Assembly: GCF_020184175.1 (NCBI RefSeq) | Contig: NC_065531.1 | Span: 33,067,213 to 33,131,212, forward strand | Source of the DNA: Aphis gossypii | Lineage: Eukaryota; Arthropoda; Insecta; Hemiptera; Aphididae | Reading direction: 5' to 3' | DNA: 64,000 nt | Part shown: positions 39,301 to 53,085 of the stretch, in pieces | Layout: the number at the start of each line of letters is the position of its first letter | Numbering within the stretch: the stretch's first letter is position 1 | The notes under the pieces: model-generated | What the model was told of the DNA's origin: nothing | The model's database searches: none | Seen by the model: only the letters and a program-made list of their open reading frames with translations | Translations under genes and position numbers: made by a program

Positions 39301-42200
39301 GTTAGGCATACATCCTAACTAAATCCTGATAAAGGATATTATTCGAACTTGTATAATATTGACATAATATAAAAACAGGTTAAGATAAAATTCGTTACAA
39401 TAAGTCCCTACAAAAATTAAAGTATTTTGTAATATCAATAGTTCACTAAATATTATAATTTATATATGAAATATAATGAAATTAAATCTCAATATAATAT
39501 AGAACTAGATAAGTGCACTTTTATCTTAGTAGTAATACAGTTAAATAAAAAAACATTTTTGAGTACTTATAGAAATACTAAATTACATTGATGAATTATT
39601 CATACGTGCATAATATAACCATTATAAAAACTAATGATTTAGATAGGGTTGGCCTTAAGTTGTAATAACCTGTAACTACCAAGTTACATAATAATTATAT
39701 GTATATATACTTATACTGTTGTATCTATAGTAATATTTATTATACACCTTATACATTGATTTGTATTACTTGTCGAGTGTACATAATATTTTTTGTGAGG
39801 TATATTCTAGGATACGTATATTTTCGAAGAATCATCATGACTGATTTAATGATAATGAAAATAAGATAATCGCCTATCTATGTTATATTGTTCTTCTGTG
39901 TTTATACGCATGTATTATTTATACACCTAATACATCTAAATTAGTAGGTATAACAGTATCAATGTAGATCTTTGACAGGAGTACTATATCTGAGCTTTTA
40001 CAATTTCAAAACAACAATAAATATTTTACTAAAAATTAAATCTATTTTTAAATTGTATAATTTATGTTTCATTTTAAACTAATCAAGTACAAAGATTTGA
40101 CAGGCTTATGCAATCATATAGTGTGAGTAGTGTGACTTATATTTCTTCATCAATTTTTTTATCTAATTTCCGTTATACATTTCCCATGTGTACGCTGTAT
40201 TCCCTTCATTATCACCATCACTTTATACGCACATATGCGGGTAAGTGAACTTGAAGGGACTTACCCCCTAGTTTGCATCAACCCTTCATTAAGCAAACCT
40301 CGATGGCTTTAATACCTTTCAACGAATGTATATTTTGTTGACGACTAAATAAAACTTTACATTTTTTCTTTCGAAAAAAACTTACAGGTTTACCTACTTT
40401 CTATGTATAATTTTTTTTTTTTGTAACATGATTTTCAAACTGTATTTTTAATGAGAGCTTGAAATGCAAAAAAACCTTTCTTTCTTCTCCTAACTCTTTA
40501 ATAACTACTATTATTGTGTGTTTACACAAGTTCTAGCGGAAGGAATAAAAACTTATATAGCGTAGGACTTTTAGACCACTAGATTTTAATTAAGCAAAAG
40601 TTTAGTTCAATATTTGAAAAGATCGAATTTACTATTTTATATATTACTTTATAATAGGTAATAAATAATAAGAAAAAATCAGTTGTTAAAATAAAAAAAA
40701 TAATAGTAAGCAAATAAAGTGATACTTGATTTTGTTTACTGTTTTAAAAATGGGTTTCCATTGATTATACTAGTAAAAATGATTTTTAAATAACTAAGAA
40801 TCTCGCTCAAACAACTTAACTTAGAAATAAATTTGAATCTTTATAAAACAAATTGTATAGTTTAAAAATTGTAATATATAATGTAAAAGCTAACTTTTTT
40901 TGATGCTTTGATTAGTAAAACAGTTTAACAGCTAACATTTACACGAATAACATTAATTTCTCATAAATTAACATACTAAATTATGTAAAAGTTTCTTAAA
41001 ATTAATCCCTTATTATTTTAATTATTGACATGACACGTTTAGAAACGTCAAATTATAGTCTGAAAAAATATACATAGATTCAATTATAAAACTTAACAAT
41101 TGTTATACATATAACCACAATTAATAAGATAAAAACATATTTCATATGTATCGTAATATAGAATATTATATAAAATATATTAGTTCTTAAACCTAGAAAA
41201 TATTTGATAAATTTTATGATTAAGTTAGAATTAAAATGTAATACATATGGTGGTTTTTTTTGTTGTTGTTATTGTTGTTGTTTGAAAAACTTGAATAATA
41301 AAATACTAATAAAATCCTAAAATATTCATAAAAAATTGCCTTAACAAAAATGCAAAGTGTTTAACTGTTTCGTAGTAGATAATTTTAACTATTAAAATAA
41401 TTTTCCGTAAAAATAATACACAACACTTCAATAAAAAATTAAGTAATGATAATGTAAAATATAGGTAAAATTCTCAACTAAAAATTCTAATGATGTACAA
41501 AACATAATATCAAAGTAACAAAGTATCATATTATACTTTTTTTCAAAAATATCCAATTCTACTATTACAGCATCTAATAAAACATATTTAAGTGATCATA
41601 CGATATACACTGTAACTACAATAGATATAATTTACATAGTTGTAACCATACAAAAATTAAAGTAAATGTGTTTGATTTAGAAAATATATTTCAAGCAAAA
41701 AATAAAAAATGTATTTGAAATATGTATAATACTTTATTTTAAATAGGTATCTCCTATTTCTGTATACATGCAAACTTTGTATATTTATACATTAAAAATG
41801 TTATTTAAGTCATTAAATAAAGCATATCAATTGAAAATCTAGCTTAAAAGCTTTTCTCGAGTTTTATCCTACAGTTATGAACTCATTTTGTGTATTTATT
41901 TATTAAAGTTATAACGACTTAAAAGGCGTGTTCTCATGTGGTAAAAGGAAAGAACCACCGTCAAAGTGCTTCCTGAATTGTGGCTATTCTAAACAGGAAA
42001 AGATATCAAATTTGTTTTTTTTTTTCATTTTATGATTTATAGCAACTTCCTGATCCTGAGCTTCTTATATACTACTTACTTCCGGAATGAAAAACCGCCT
42101 CTGGCAACTTATACCATCATTGGCATTTCACCCTACTAAACTACCTTATATACTTTTTGTGTACTTCCTACCCACTTTTCAATGTTATGCAGTAGGTACA
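36331..42200. other. AT-rich intergenic DNA, no gene recognised
   Basis: About 5.9 kb of AT-rich DNA. The 122-codon open frame at 37,568-37,936 and the frames at 36,870, 37,313, 38,144 and 38,320 have AT-driven composition (Ile, Tyr, Asn, Phe, Leu) and no domain. A partial match to the dispersed repeat anchor lies at 36,553-36,570 on the minus strand. A (ATT)n run of six units lies at about 38,119-38,137. Confidence 0.6.
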
Positions 42201-42229
42201 TCCTATATACGTCATAAGATCTGACACAA

Positions 42230-42676
42230 TTAAGAGTATCTCCTGTGAGTCATGAAACAGTACATTTTACGTGTGTGGAGAGGGTGAAAATCGCTTTTTG
42301 AACGTTCGACTGGATTTTTGTTCCCTGGGGCTTTATATGGTAGACGGAGGATGGGAACTTTGTTAGGTACACCTTTTTGGGGACAGAAAATCATTTTAAA
42401 CAGCGAATATTCGTCGAGGGTATTATTCAACAGGGCGACGTTTTTCCCAGAGGGTCCTTGTTGCTCATGATTCGATATTTTTCCCTCGTTTTCACTATTG
42501 TGATCGTATTCTCCGAAGTACACTTTGCAAAAACGGGCGTCCACCCCATTTTTCACAACGACATCACCTCCCTCTGATAGGGTGCCACAAAGAAACGACG
42601 ATGATAATCGCCCACGGACAAGCAAAAAATACACTGAACCAATTAGACTAAAGTTTTTACAATTTTTCCCCTTCAA
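42230..42676 (-). other. Unassigned 148-codon open frame in a GC-richer block
   Basis: The block at about 42,230-42,650 has clearly more GC than its flanks. The minus strand is open for 148 codons from the ATG at 42,676; the product has no domain, signal peptide or repeat that I recognise and a mixed, fairly hydrophilic composition (two short stretches could pass as hydrophobic). The plus strand is also partly open here (42,377-42,577 and 42,525-42,746), which weakens the case for coding. It could be an orphan gene, an exon of an unrecognised transcript, or a conserved non-coding element. Confidence 0.25.
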
Positions 42677-43316
42677 ATGTTTTATTAGTGTTTTCTGTAA
42701 AAAAAAATGTTTTTATTTTTTTTTTTTCATTCCACAAAATGGTTAGAAATACCTATTTTAATTTGTTGGTTAGATAAATATTACGAATATAAAAATAATG
42801 TTAAGAATTAAAATTATAGAAAATAACTATTGAAAATATTTTATATTATAAATAATATAACTTAATTAAGTACAATAAAAAACGAATATTGTTTACAATA
42901 CATATTATGACTATTATTTTTATGTACATATTACATATAATATTTTACATTTAAAACAGTTGATTAAGTTGTTTACGTCGTAATCAAAAGTTTTGCGTAA
43001 TTTATAAATTAAGTTTTTTACTCAAGAACCTGAATAGATTTATCAATAAAAAGATAACGATAAATTTATTTTTATAAAAACATTTCTAAACAATCAATAC
43101 GTATAAGTCAGATAATATATATTATATAGGTATTTTATATAAGTCATATGCTATACGTACAAGCACAATTATATTCTTATAATATAGATATCTAAGAAAT
43201 TTAACTTAATGCGATATCATTCTAAGCGCCTAAAATTTACTCATCCAAAGACATTATCATAGAATACGAGCTAATTGTATTTTAAATCTGTAAACCTTTT
43301 CAGAAGTCGAGTAATC

Positions 43317-43640
43317 TTACACTTCCAACAAAACTTTAGTAACTTTATTGATTGCAGGTGTTATTGTTCTGAATTTAATTGGAAAACTTGAGATATTCTT
43401 TGACAGTTTTAACCAGAAACGCAAAATTAATAACGACTTTTGATCTACAAAAGAGGATATCTCCTGGAAATGCGACACGGAGTCTAAGAAAGAGATTTTT
43501 TCAGCCCTTCGCGTAAACAAAAGGGTACAAATTGAAAACGAAAACGACACCACGTCGGCCTGTGTGTGAGGGTGTATAATAATAAACATCCAGCTGACAG
43601 ATCGAGGAAACACGAAACCCTCTCTCAGTCGTGAATTCAA
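43317..43640 (-). other. Unassigned 107-codon open frame in a GC-richer block
   Basis: The minus strand is open from the ATG at 43,640. The product is Ser/Phe/Ile-rich with no recognisable domain. The DNA at 43,480-43,640 is richer in GC than its surroundings, as in the block 1 kb to the left, so the two may belong to one transcript or regulatory cluster. There is no splice or homology evidence for a gene. Confidence 0.2.
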
Positions 43641-44079
43641 CAGTAGATAAATATAATCCTTAAAAAAAATATTTCTTCTTTATATTCTAATAAAAAGCTG
43701 CATGTCCTTTAGTTTTCTGTTTATCGATTCACTTGGTTTCATATTAGGCGGAAAATAATGTACATAGAGTGAGAATAGGGAGGAAAAAATACTATAAACA
43801 TCACAAAGAGCACATGAATAATACATGATTTCCGTTGTTAATGTTTCTTTTTGGCAACATTGACTAATATTTGATTTGCTACAAAACGCTCCCCTTAACC
43901 AACGTAACGCGTCTATAAAAAGTTTTAATTGTAAATCACTATATCTGTATGTGACAGGTCTTTGTGCAATATCTAAGGAATAAGGATTACTTTACATTTA
44001 GTGTATTCAAACGTGATTAACGCATCACATATTATAGTCCAAAGATCTACTGCAATGACCAATATTTGAATAATAAATT

Positions 44080-44934
44080 TACCACCATTGTAAGGACGCA
44101 TCACCCGCATGTGTTGTTTTCGACTTACAAGTGCGTAACATACCAAATTTGAGCTCAACAGATCACGTTTAACTCCGTTAGTTTAAAAATTAGAGTGAAT
44201 CGACCTATTATGAAACTTGATAGTCGCAAAATCATTTGAGTATGTTGGATTTTTACGATATTTCAAATTTTTAGCAAATTATACTATACAGGGTGTTCAC
44301 AAATTTAGGGAACACTGAATTTTTCGGCCGGATTATTTTGGAATAATTTTTTTTTACTGTTGGTATATAAATACATATTTTTCGATACATTTCAAAACTA
44401 TTTCAAAAATTAACCAATAAGAACTAATTTAAAAATATTTATTATTTAATAAAATTGACATGGCTCTTATTCAGTCAATTTTGAACTTAGAACCATAGTT
44501 GATGCATGAAAATTACTTTTAAAAAATAGGCCTATCCAAATATGGTGTTCAAAATAAGTGTTGCTATTAAAAAAAAAATTTGAAATGTATCGAAAAATGT
44601 GTATTTATATACTACCAAATTGTAAAAAAAAAAAAGATCAATTTATTCCAAACAAATCCGGCCGAGAAATTCAGTGTTCCCTAAACTGGTGAACATACCG
44701 TAGATATATAGCGTAAATTAAAATACTCATAACTCACTTAAAAACTGTATAATCGTTAAAAACTAACATACTCAAATAATTTCTGCGACCATCAAGTTTC
44801 ATAATGGGTCGATTCACTCTAATTTTTAAACTAACGGAGCTAAATGTGATCTGCTGAGCGTAATTTTGCTGTTACGCCGCACTTGCTGTAAGATGAAGAC
44901 AATACATGCAGGTGTTGCGTCCTCTAATGCGGTA
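44080..44934. mobile_element. Long fold-back (inverted-repeat) element with a nested inner palindrome
   Basis: Two arms of roughly 320-355 bp face each other across about 180 bp. Outer pairs: GGACGCATCACCCGCATGTG (44,094) with the reverse complement of the sequence at 44,901-44,922; TTAGTTTAAAAATTAGAGTG (44,179) with its near-perfect partner at 44,817-44,840; TTATGAAACTTGATAGTCGC with its partner near 44,790. Inner pairs: AGGGAACACTGAATTTTTCG (44,308) with its partner near 44,670, and TTTTTCGATACATTTCAAA (44,378-44,396) with its partner at 44,579-44,598. The inner unit (about 44,289-44,700, starting CAGGGTGTTCAC) may be a separate element nested in, or captured by, the outer one. No coding capacity or clear target duplication is visible. 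The open frame at 43,973-44,158 (minus) runs into the left arm and is not a gene. Confidence 0.85.
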
Positions 44935-45369
44935 TAATGTATACAAATTATATTGAAAAACCCAAACCATTTAACGATTGTAATTTTAATTATTATTTAA
45001 CAAGATGCTATTATTTTGTATGATGTATTTTAAGTTCTGCGTGATAACTGATGAGCAACAGTCATTCGATGAACAGTTATTACAGTATCATATTATGTAT
45101 TTATGTGTATTCTTTATTCCTATTTTTTTTTTTATTTTTAATTTTATATAATTGTAAAACTAAAATGTTATATAAGGTAGATACATAGTAAAACTTGTTC
45201 AAAATTATTAAGCTCAATATTGATAGGACTAATTAATTTCGTAGCATAGGTATTTATGTGTATATTATTATGCTATATTTCAATAAAATAACAATACAAT
45301 TTATTTTCATAACTAGGTATAACTAAAAAATACATTTGATCGTTTTACATAACATGTTACGGTATATAG

Positions 45370-45598
45370 CAGGGGTAGCCAACATGAACGTGTTCGCGAG
45401 CCATATGGACAAATAAAATTATACCAAGAGCCAAAATTATATAAATACATTTTATATAATTTTATAAATGTTAATAAATGCTTACCAAAAATTTAAAATT
45501 CATAACAATTTATAGTAAGTACATTTTTATTTTATAAATAAGACGCGAGCTACATCTGACTACTATGAAAGCCGCAGCCCGGAAGTTCGCCATCTCTG
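45370..45598. mobile_element. hAT-type MITE with 8-bp target duplication
   Basis: The 229-bp element begins CAGGGGTAGCCAACATGAAC and its right end, reversed, reads CAGAGATGGCGAACTTCCGG; the CAG-x-G-x-T-x-GC-x-AAC pattern is shared by both ends. It is flanked by perfect 8-bp direct repeats GTATATAG at 45,362-45,369 and 45,599-45,606, the duplication size typical of hAT transposons. The interior is AT-rich and non-coding, with subterminal phrases such as CGCGAGCC and GCGAGCTAC on opposite sides. It depends on a hAT transposase encoded elsewhere. Confidence 0.9.
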
Positions 45599-48500
45599 GT
45601 ATATAGTCTATTAAGTCAATATATAAAATTATTCCTTTTTGCTACTCGAATTATAACATTGTGTAACTATCTATATCCTATACAAATTGAATAACCATGC
45701 TTAAATTTCTTATCAATATAAACACAGTGGCATACATAAAAATTTCAAATAAGAAGAAAGGAAAAGGGTTGTAATAAAATACATACATAAACACATGTTC
45801 GCATTTTAATATAATGAAAAAATCCTATATTCACCTATAAGTTAGGTTTTTTTTTTTTGTATTATATAGGTAATATTTTAAATATTATAATCAAATGTCA
45901 AAAATAAAATTTAAAATTATTTTGATAATAGTTTGTAAATTCTAATTATATTATACTTATAAAAGTAAATTTTCCAAATTCAAGCAATGAGTCAATTAGG
46001 TAGCTATTTAATAACTTTTTAATTATGAAATTATCAGTTATTATCCCAGTATTTAATTAATCTTAATAGATTATCAATCCTTTGTATAGTTGTATACTAA
46101 ATGTATTCATTTTCAAACTATACATGGTATATACATTATAACATGTTTACACATAATTTGGTTTAAACATTTGGAAATCTATGGTAGGTAATCAATTATT
46201 TTACCGAATGTTATTTGTATTTATATTATTTGGTTACATTCGTATAATTAATAAACCCTTATTGACAGATATTCATACAAATTGCGCACAACTCCAGTGC
46301 TATATTCTAGTATACTATTTAATACTACAAATTATTTTATACCAATTTGCGTATTTACTTACTGGAATTAATAACCACTAAATAGGTATAATATAAAATA
46401 AATTATTTGAATTTTCTGTTGAAAAATATTTGTTTCTTTTTATTTTAAAACTGACCAGCATAGTTAACATAATATTACATAACTTATCTAAAACCAAAAA
46501 AAAGCATGTCACCCAATAACTCATGTGGGCATGTGGCATTGAATAATTATAAAATATATTATGTATAAAAAAAATTTTTTTAATTTTATAGATATATATA
46601 TTTTATATATCGTACCAACTATTCTGTTAAATTTCTCAAATGATTTCAGATTTCAAACAATTTTCCTGTTTAACCTTTAATATTATAAACGGAACAAATT
46701 ACCATTTTCTATAAAACGTATCTGATAAATAAATTGGTGTTTTTTATTATATTATTAATAGCTATTGGTTTACACTTTACAGACTACGATAGCTCAACGA
46801 TTACAAAATAATAATAATTAAATAAAAATTAAAATAAAATTTATTAATCTCTATAACTAACACCGTGTTATATTTATATACGTATACATTAAATTCTCAC
46901 GATAATATAATATTAAGATTGCTTAATCTTAGGTAGTAGTCTATATCTGTGAGAAATGGATTTCATTCAAGAATTATATATCATAAACTATAATTTATTT
47001 ATAAGTTATAAATATAGTATATACCTATACAATGATAGTTATTCATTGAAAATCTTTGTTTTCATTGATAGTTAAAATTATTGTCGACAACAACAATCGC
47101 AATGAAATTGTCCCATTGTACTCTTCCGGTATAAATTTACATTCGAACGTCATTAATCACTTCCGAAACTCAATCCATACTGTTATAATGGAAGTCCGAT
47201 CCCCTTCGTCAGATTCCCGATCCAAAACAAACAGACGACTCAATCAGAAATACAGTAAATGACGTCATCTGTACAAAAGAATATAATATTATTGCGCATT
47301 ATTATCGGATGTTTTATTTTTATTTATTTTTTAAGCGATGAAACACATAGGGTGGACTTCGTAATTCTAAAATACATTATGATTTTACACCCCAAGTGCC
47401 AACTCAACTGCTACGTATACAGCATATTAAATATTGTACATTGTAGCAACTGGTTAAGAGAATAAGATGATTCGGAATAACCTGCAGGAAACCTCGGTTG
47501 ATATACTCAAACATTAGATAGTCGCACTAGTTAGCTCATACCGCGATGAACTCCAACCGTCGTTCTCATTTTATAATCTGTGACAATTTTGAATATAAAA
47601 CGTGTTTGAAATAAAATTATTTATTTTTTTATCGAAATATTATCGAAGTTATCGTGTAGTTTTCGGTTTTATTACTCTAACGCATTAACCATTAACAGAA
47701 GTCAAACTTTTATTCACGTTCCTAATCAAATTGTATACCCATTTGGTATTCATGTCGCTTTTCTTGGAAAATTTGACGCTTAAAATGAAAACTTAATATT
47801 TTATTCCAAACTTATATTTCAAAAGATTAAAGTTATTAAAATAGATATTTACTCAAGATAAAATATTATAATTATATGAGTTAAATCAGATATGTGGCTC
47901 ATTTAAGTACATAATACTGAATAATTTTATAATATATGTATATTAATTATAAATGTATAATATTTAAATTTCATGAGAAATTGTTAAGTGGAGCCAACTG
48001 TTAATTTCTTGATTAAAATTTTTTAAAAAATACATTAAAATAATATTAATTTAACTTGATAAAAGTACAGAATTTAATTAAAACCAAGTTTTTTCATATT
48101 CTAATAATCGATAAAGCACAATGTTTAATTTGTATTTTCATTTCGCTCGAATTCTTTATACAAATGTTATTTTATATCATTTTCTCGTGGTCAGATGCTA
48201 GTTATTTCAGGATATTCTATATATTATTGATTGGTAGTGAATACACAAATTATTTAGGGGTAATGTTCGAGAGCCTTTCAGGGTTTAACCTCCCGTGATG
48301 CTGTAAATTAGACTACGGGTAATTGTCCCATGGCGACGTGATTGTTTCCAAAAAGCCCTAGTTCATATTCTCAATAATTTTCAGAGTAAATTTAATCACC
48401 AAAATCGGTCAAATCTATTGCATTAAATCACAAAATATTTTCTATTTATTTACATAACAACCATCTAATCTGTTATAAATTATTTCCCTTAACTTAAAAA

Positions 48501-51500
48501 ATAAAATATTTTACTCAACTCCGTCCAGTAAAACAATCTTGAATCAATTTTAAATAATTTTTCATTATATTATAACAGTAGATTCTACTGTCATAAATTA
48601 GAAAAATTCTTCAATATTATAATTTAGACTAACTGTCGAGGTATCTATATTTTATTTTTTTCTTGAATTTGTACATTTAAATAAAAGCAATGTTTATTAT
48701 TAATCACCATCTATTTCACAACTATACTTAACTACTTAAACGTTAAACTTAATAGTTCTCATTAGGTATTAAAAATAGTAATTTATTTTTAAACACATTT
48801 AAGATAAATTAAGTAGTAAGTATGATAAAATAGTTGATATAAAAAATACCGTTAAAAAGATTAAATATATTTTAATCAGAACTAATTTATGCAACATTAA
48901 AAAAAAAAAAACGAAAATAAGACCAAAAACAAAAATTAATATCAATCAAATACAATTTAATAAATTACAATATTATTTATCTTCGTCAGGAATAATTTTC
49001 GTACATCTATTATCTAAGTATATTCTTATTTTTGACCAATCTTATACAATTTATTTGTTAGACAACATTTTTGGGAAGTATACTCCAGCATATTTATACA
49101 TATAAATAATTTTAGTTTTTATCAATTTTTTTTTATTATTATTGATTGAAAAAGAATATATACATTATACATAATAATTAAAAAAATATATAACAATTTA
49201 TCGATTAATCTATTTCTTTTAGGCGTGTCGCTTGTGTTGGAGATAGAAAGTTAGAGACTTTTATATGATATAGATTAAAAATTAAAAAACTATAGTAACA
49301 AATACAATTAAACAACAAATTTTCTACATGATAAAAGTTTACAGTTTTAAAATGGTGAACCATTTATAAAAAAAATAAACATTATAATATAAAAACATAT
49401 AGGTACAAATATACTTCATATATATTACATATAAGAAAAAAAAATATTAACATAGTAACAATTAAAATAGGTTTATGATAAGTTGCGCAATAACTATTCA
49501 TTTATAATTATAATTTTATCGGATAATCCGATAATTCTTCAATGTTGAAAAGTAATTTTTTCGAAAATTACTAGGTATTCCCGAAAACCATACATACTTC
49601 ATACATTTTAAGATAATTTCTGCAGGAAGTATTTTAAAAGTAAAATACAAACCATGTTTTGATTATAACATAAAAATTAGGTAGGTAATAATAATAATTT
49701 TGAACGTTCATTTTTACACTAATAAATCGTATGATAAATAAATATTAGTTGAATTCTTAATTAACTTTCTTGAACTTATAAATATGAACTAATAAATTTC
49801 TATTCAAAATAATTAAGGACTTGTGTAGATGGAGTTATTAAGTACCAATAACCCGTATAAGGATTTTTTTAGAGTTTAGAGATTAAAGCATTACTTCAAG
49901 CTGTGCCGATTCTAAAAATGTAGTTAAAGATAATATATTTAAAAAAAACACTTATTATTTCTAAAATTCCTAAATGAGACAATTATTTAAAAAAAAACTT
50001 AAAGACAACATATATTTATCAATATCAATATTAAGCATTTTCAAACCTTTTTGTGATCAAACGATTGCCATTATAGGGCAGTGTGATGCATTGGTCACAC
50101 AGCTAGTTATAACGAGCATAGACATTGGTTAGAACTTGGGCACAATGCAAAAAAAATACTACTTCGTATTTCCCCGCCGTCGATTTGATTCCTCACCCTT
50201 CCTCCGCCAGATCTACTCCACTGGGAGTGACGTGAATACACACGTGAAAACTTCTTCTCTAAGATAAGAGGGTAGTAGTACACTAAGTTCACTCTACCCT
50301 TTCTAAATAATAAAAAAAAACATTGACAAAAACCAATAAAGTTGTTTCAATTAATAAATAATGATATAAAATTTAAAATATTGGTCGGTGACTCATTTTT
50401 TAATGAATGGAAAGAGGAGAATAAAAGCAGTATCAAAGCTTTACCTAAGGCGGGTGTCAAAACTTTAAATAAGTCTCTAAAAATAGCAATAGACACTTCA
50501 TTAGTTCCAGAATGATTGTCTATAAAATGTTATTTAATAAAAAGTTTTAAGTTGAAAAACTAATATTTTAAATAAATTTAAAAAATACCAAAGTACTTTT
50601 ATTAAATAGTTTTTAAACGTTATATTATAAATTTACTACATTATTATTACCTTTATATCAGGAAAAATTTTAAATGTATCTATATTTTAATTACAGTTAT
50701 GAACATAAAAATATAATGAATATATATTTAGATATGAAAAAAATATAAGTTGTTTTTTGTGAAGTTAATTTTGATTTTATATATTTTTTAATAATGCTGT
50801 TGTACTTCAGTAAATATTTGATTAAATTTTTTATAAAAGTTAAACAATCAAAACAAATAGATACTCAACTTGATTTTATGTTGCGCATATTTAATATGTA
50901 ATAATATGTAAAATAAATATGCATAGGTAAACAAGGTCGTATCTGAGAGAATTTTGAAGTTTTATTAAGCTCTAAGATTTCTTGAATATTAAATTTTATT
51001 TTTCTTAGTTATTTTAAAAGTAATGATTTACTTTAAAGTAGGAATTTCTTTGATTTATATTAGTATATATTTATATTACACAATGATAATTTTATTTTAT
51101 ATTTTTATATTTTACCATAACAAAATAGCAATGGTATGTGTTTACTGACTTGACATGAAAGTATCCAATTAATAGTCACTGCATGCGAGTCAGCCTTGTA
51201 ACATTTATCACGAATTTAATTTATAAACTCGAATAAATTATTGTTTATTATCGACATTAGTAATTAACATTTAATGTTTATCTGGTTAAAGACATGACGG
51301 CGCTGCTGCTATGATGATGATGAATGGAAATTTTAAAAGCGTACAAACAATTATTATAAAAAGTCACTCACTTTACATGCATTCTAACACACATAGTTTT
51401 AAGTAAAAATTTAACACTAGATAGGTACTAGCTTATTTGTGTAGTTTTTAACATAATATAAAAAAATTGTGTGAGTACAACCAAATTTATTAGATATTTT

Positions 51501-51905
51501 TATTGAAAGTTTAACTAAGTTAACAACGAGTATATTATAATGATAATGAACCTTTTAACAAAGAAGAGTACCATAAAATGTCGATAGCCCGGGGTGATCA
51601 TTCATCTAAGGACTAAGACCCGCTCTGTTCATTCGGATATATTTACATTAAGTCGTTAGAGATACCTACCTATAGTGTGCATGGTTAATGGTTATACTGT
51701 ACTGCAAATTTATCATTATAATAGTTGTCTGGTTGGTCGTAATACAATAATATTTTAATACGCGTATAGCATGTACGTTATTAAATAATATTATACTCAT
51801 ATTTTTTGTAGTGTCTTCTCAATATTAAATTCAATTTAACTAGTTCAATTACAGCTTTTATAAAAAACTATAAATGAATAACTTTTCAATAGTCCAATTT
51901 AGTCT

Positions 51906-52199
51906 TTATTTCATTTCTACGAATCTTCTAGCTACCGTCATGATAACACACAATGCAAAAGTCAGGATCAGCATAAGTTTTTTATTTGGATTCGATTCGC
52001 ATTTTTCATCATGACATTTCCTCTTTGTCAACTTCCGGAAAATGTTTTCTTCTTTCGCGTCTCTGTTTAAGGAAAAAACAAACCAATATATTTTTTTTGC
52101 TAGTCGATAGTGTGGCCATTTGAATGGATTACACCCGTCTTGGTGACGCCAGTATATAGTTGCAGTTTCATTTTTTTTCTCTTTTTTTCTTGTGCCCAC
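51906..52199 (-). other. Candidate terminal exon of a tail-anchored-like protein, unassigned
   Basis: The minus strand is open for 97 codons ending at 51,906. The last 50 or so codons read as a basic, Cys-containing stretch (Lys-Arg-Lys-Cys-His-Asp-Glu-Lys-Cys) followed by a hydrophobic segment LMLILTFALCVIMTVA and a short basic tail, the layout of a C-terminal membrane anchor. A good acceptor (polypyrimidine then AAACAG) lies near 52,070 on the minus strand, so the exon could start there with the upstream part being intron. An AATAAA overlaps the stop codon. No homolog comes to mind, and no partner exon was found. Confidence 0.25.
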
Positions 52200-53057
52200 A
52201 ACACATTTTCTATTCGCCTTTTATTGTGCATTTTTGTTTACATGTTTTTATTTAATATATTTTTTTTCACTTATTGGCGGTACTGTACAAATAAAAGTTC
52301 AAAACCATTCGCTATAAAAGAAAAAACATCAAATAAAATAATATAGAAATGGGTTGAAATTAAAATAATGATTTTTACCAAAAATAAATATTCATAACTT
52401 TATAAGTAGCTATTATGAGACATATTTAGATTTAACACATATTTCTTTCAAAATTAAATTTAAAAAAATACTAATAATTCTTTAAATTAGGTGTCTATTT
52501 AATCGTTGTAAAAAATAATGAACGAATTTTAAATAAGGAAGACCTGATAAATGTAATTCAATAAATATCAATACATACATAAAATTTTATGCAGCGTTCA
52601 TTATTAATAAATAATAATATTGTATTGATATAGTATTGTAAATTGTAATTAATAAGTATACACATTAATTATAGCCAGTAGGTACTCCGTGATAATAATT
52701 TAAGCATGTAAATAATAACTATATTATTGTTTATGAAATGTGTAATTGCACCACCGTCCGATGAAGTATATAATTATATATTTATATTTAAATCGTTTAA
52801 ATTACTTAAATTAATATAACTGCTTCGCTCAGTCACTTATCCCGAATCAACAATCCTCTTATGGAACTACAGTAGCATCTGACCACATAATTTGTTATTA
52901 GCCAAACCTTCGTGGTCCAAACTTTCCGTTGATTATTGTATAAGTAAATAATACGGTGTCATCCGTGTCACGAAAGAAAACCAATCATAGAAAATTATTT
53001 AAGTGCTTGTAGAAGTATACATTAGGTTTACATTCGTCGTCGTCATTTTCATGTATG

Positions 53058-53085
53058 CAATCGGTTGATAAAACCCGATTGCGAG
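53058..53085. other. Perfect 8-bp-arm hairpin
   Basis: GCAATCGG and CCGATTGC are perfect inverted repeats separated by 10 bases. The hairpin lies in a GC-richer patch at 52.8-53.1 kb. Its function is unknown. Confidence 0.5.
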
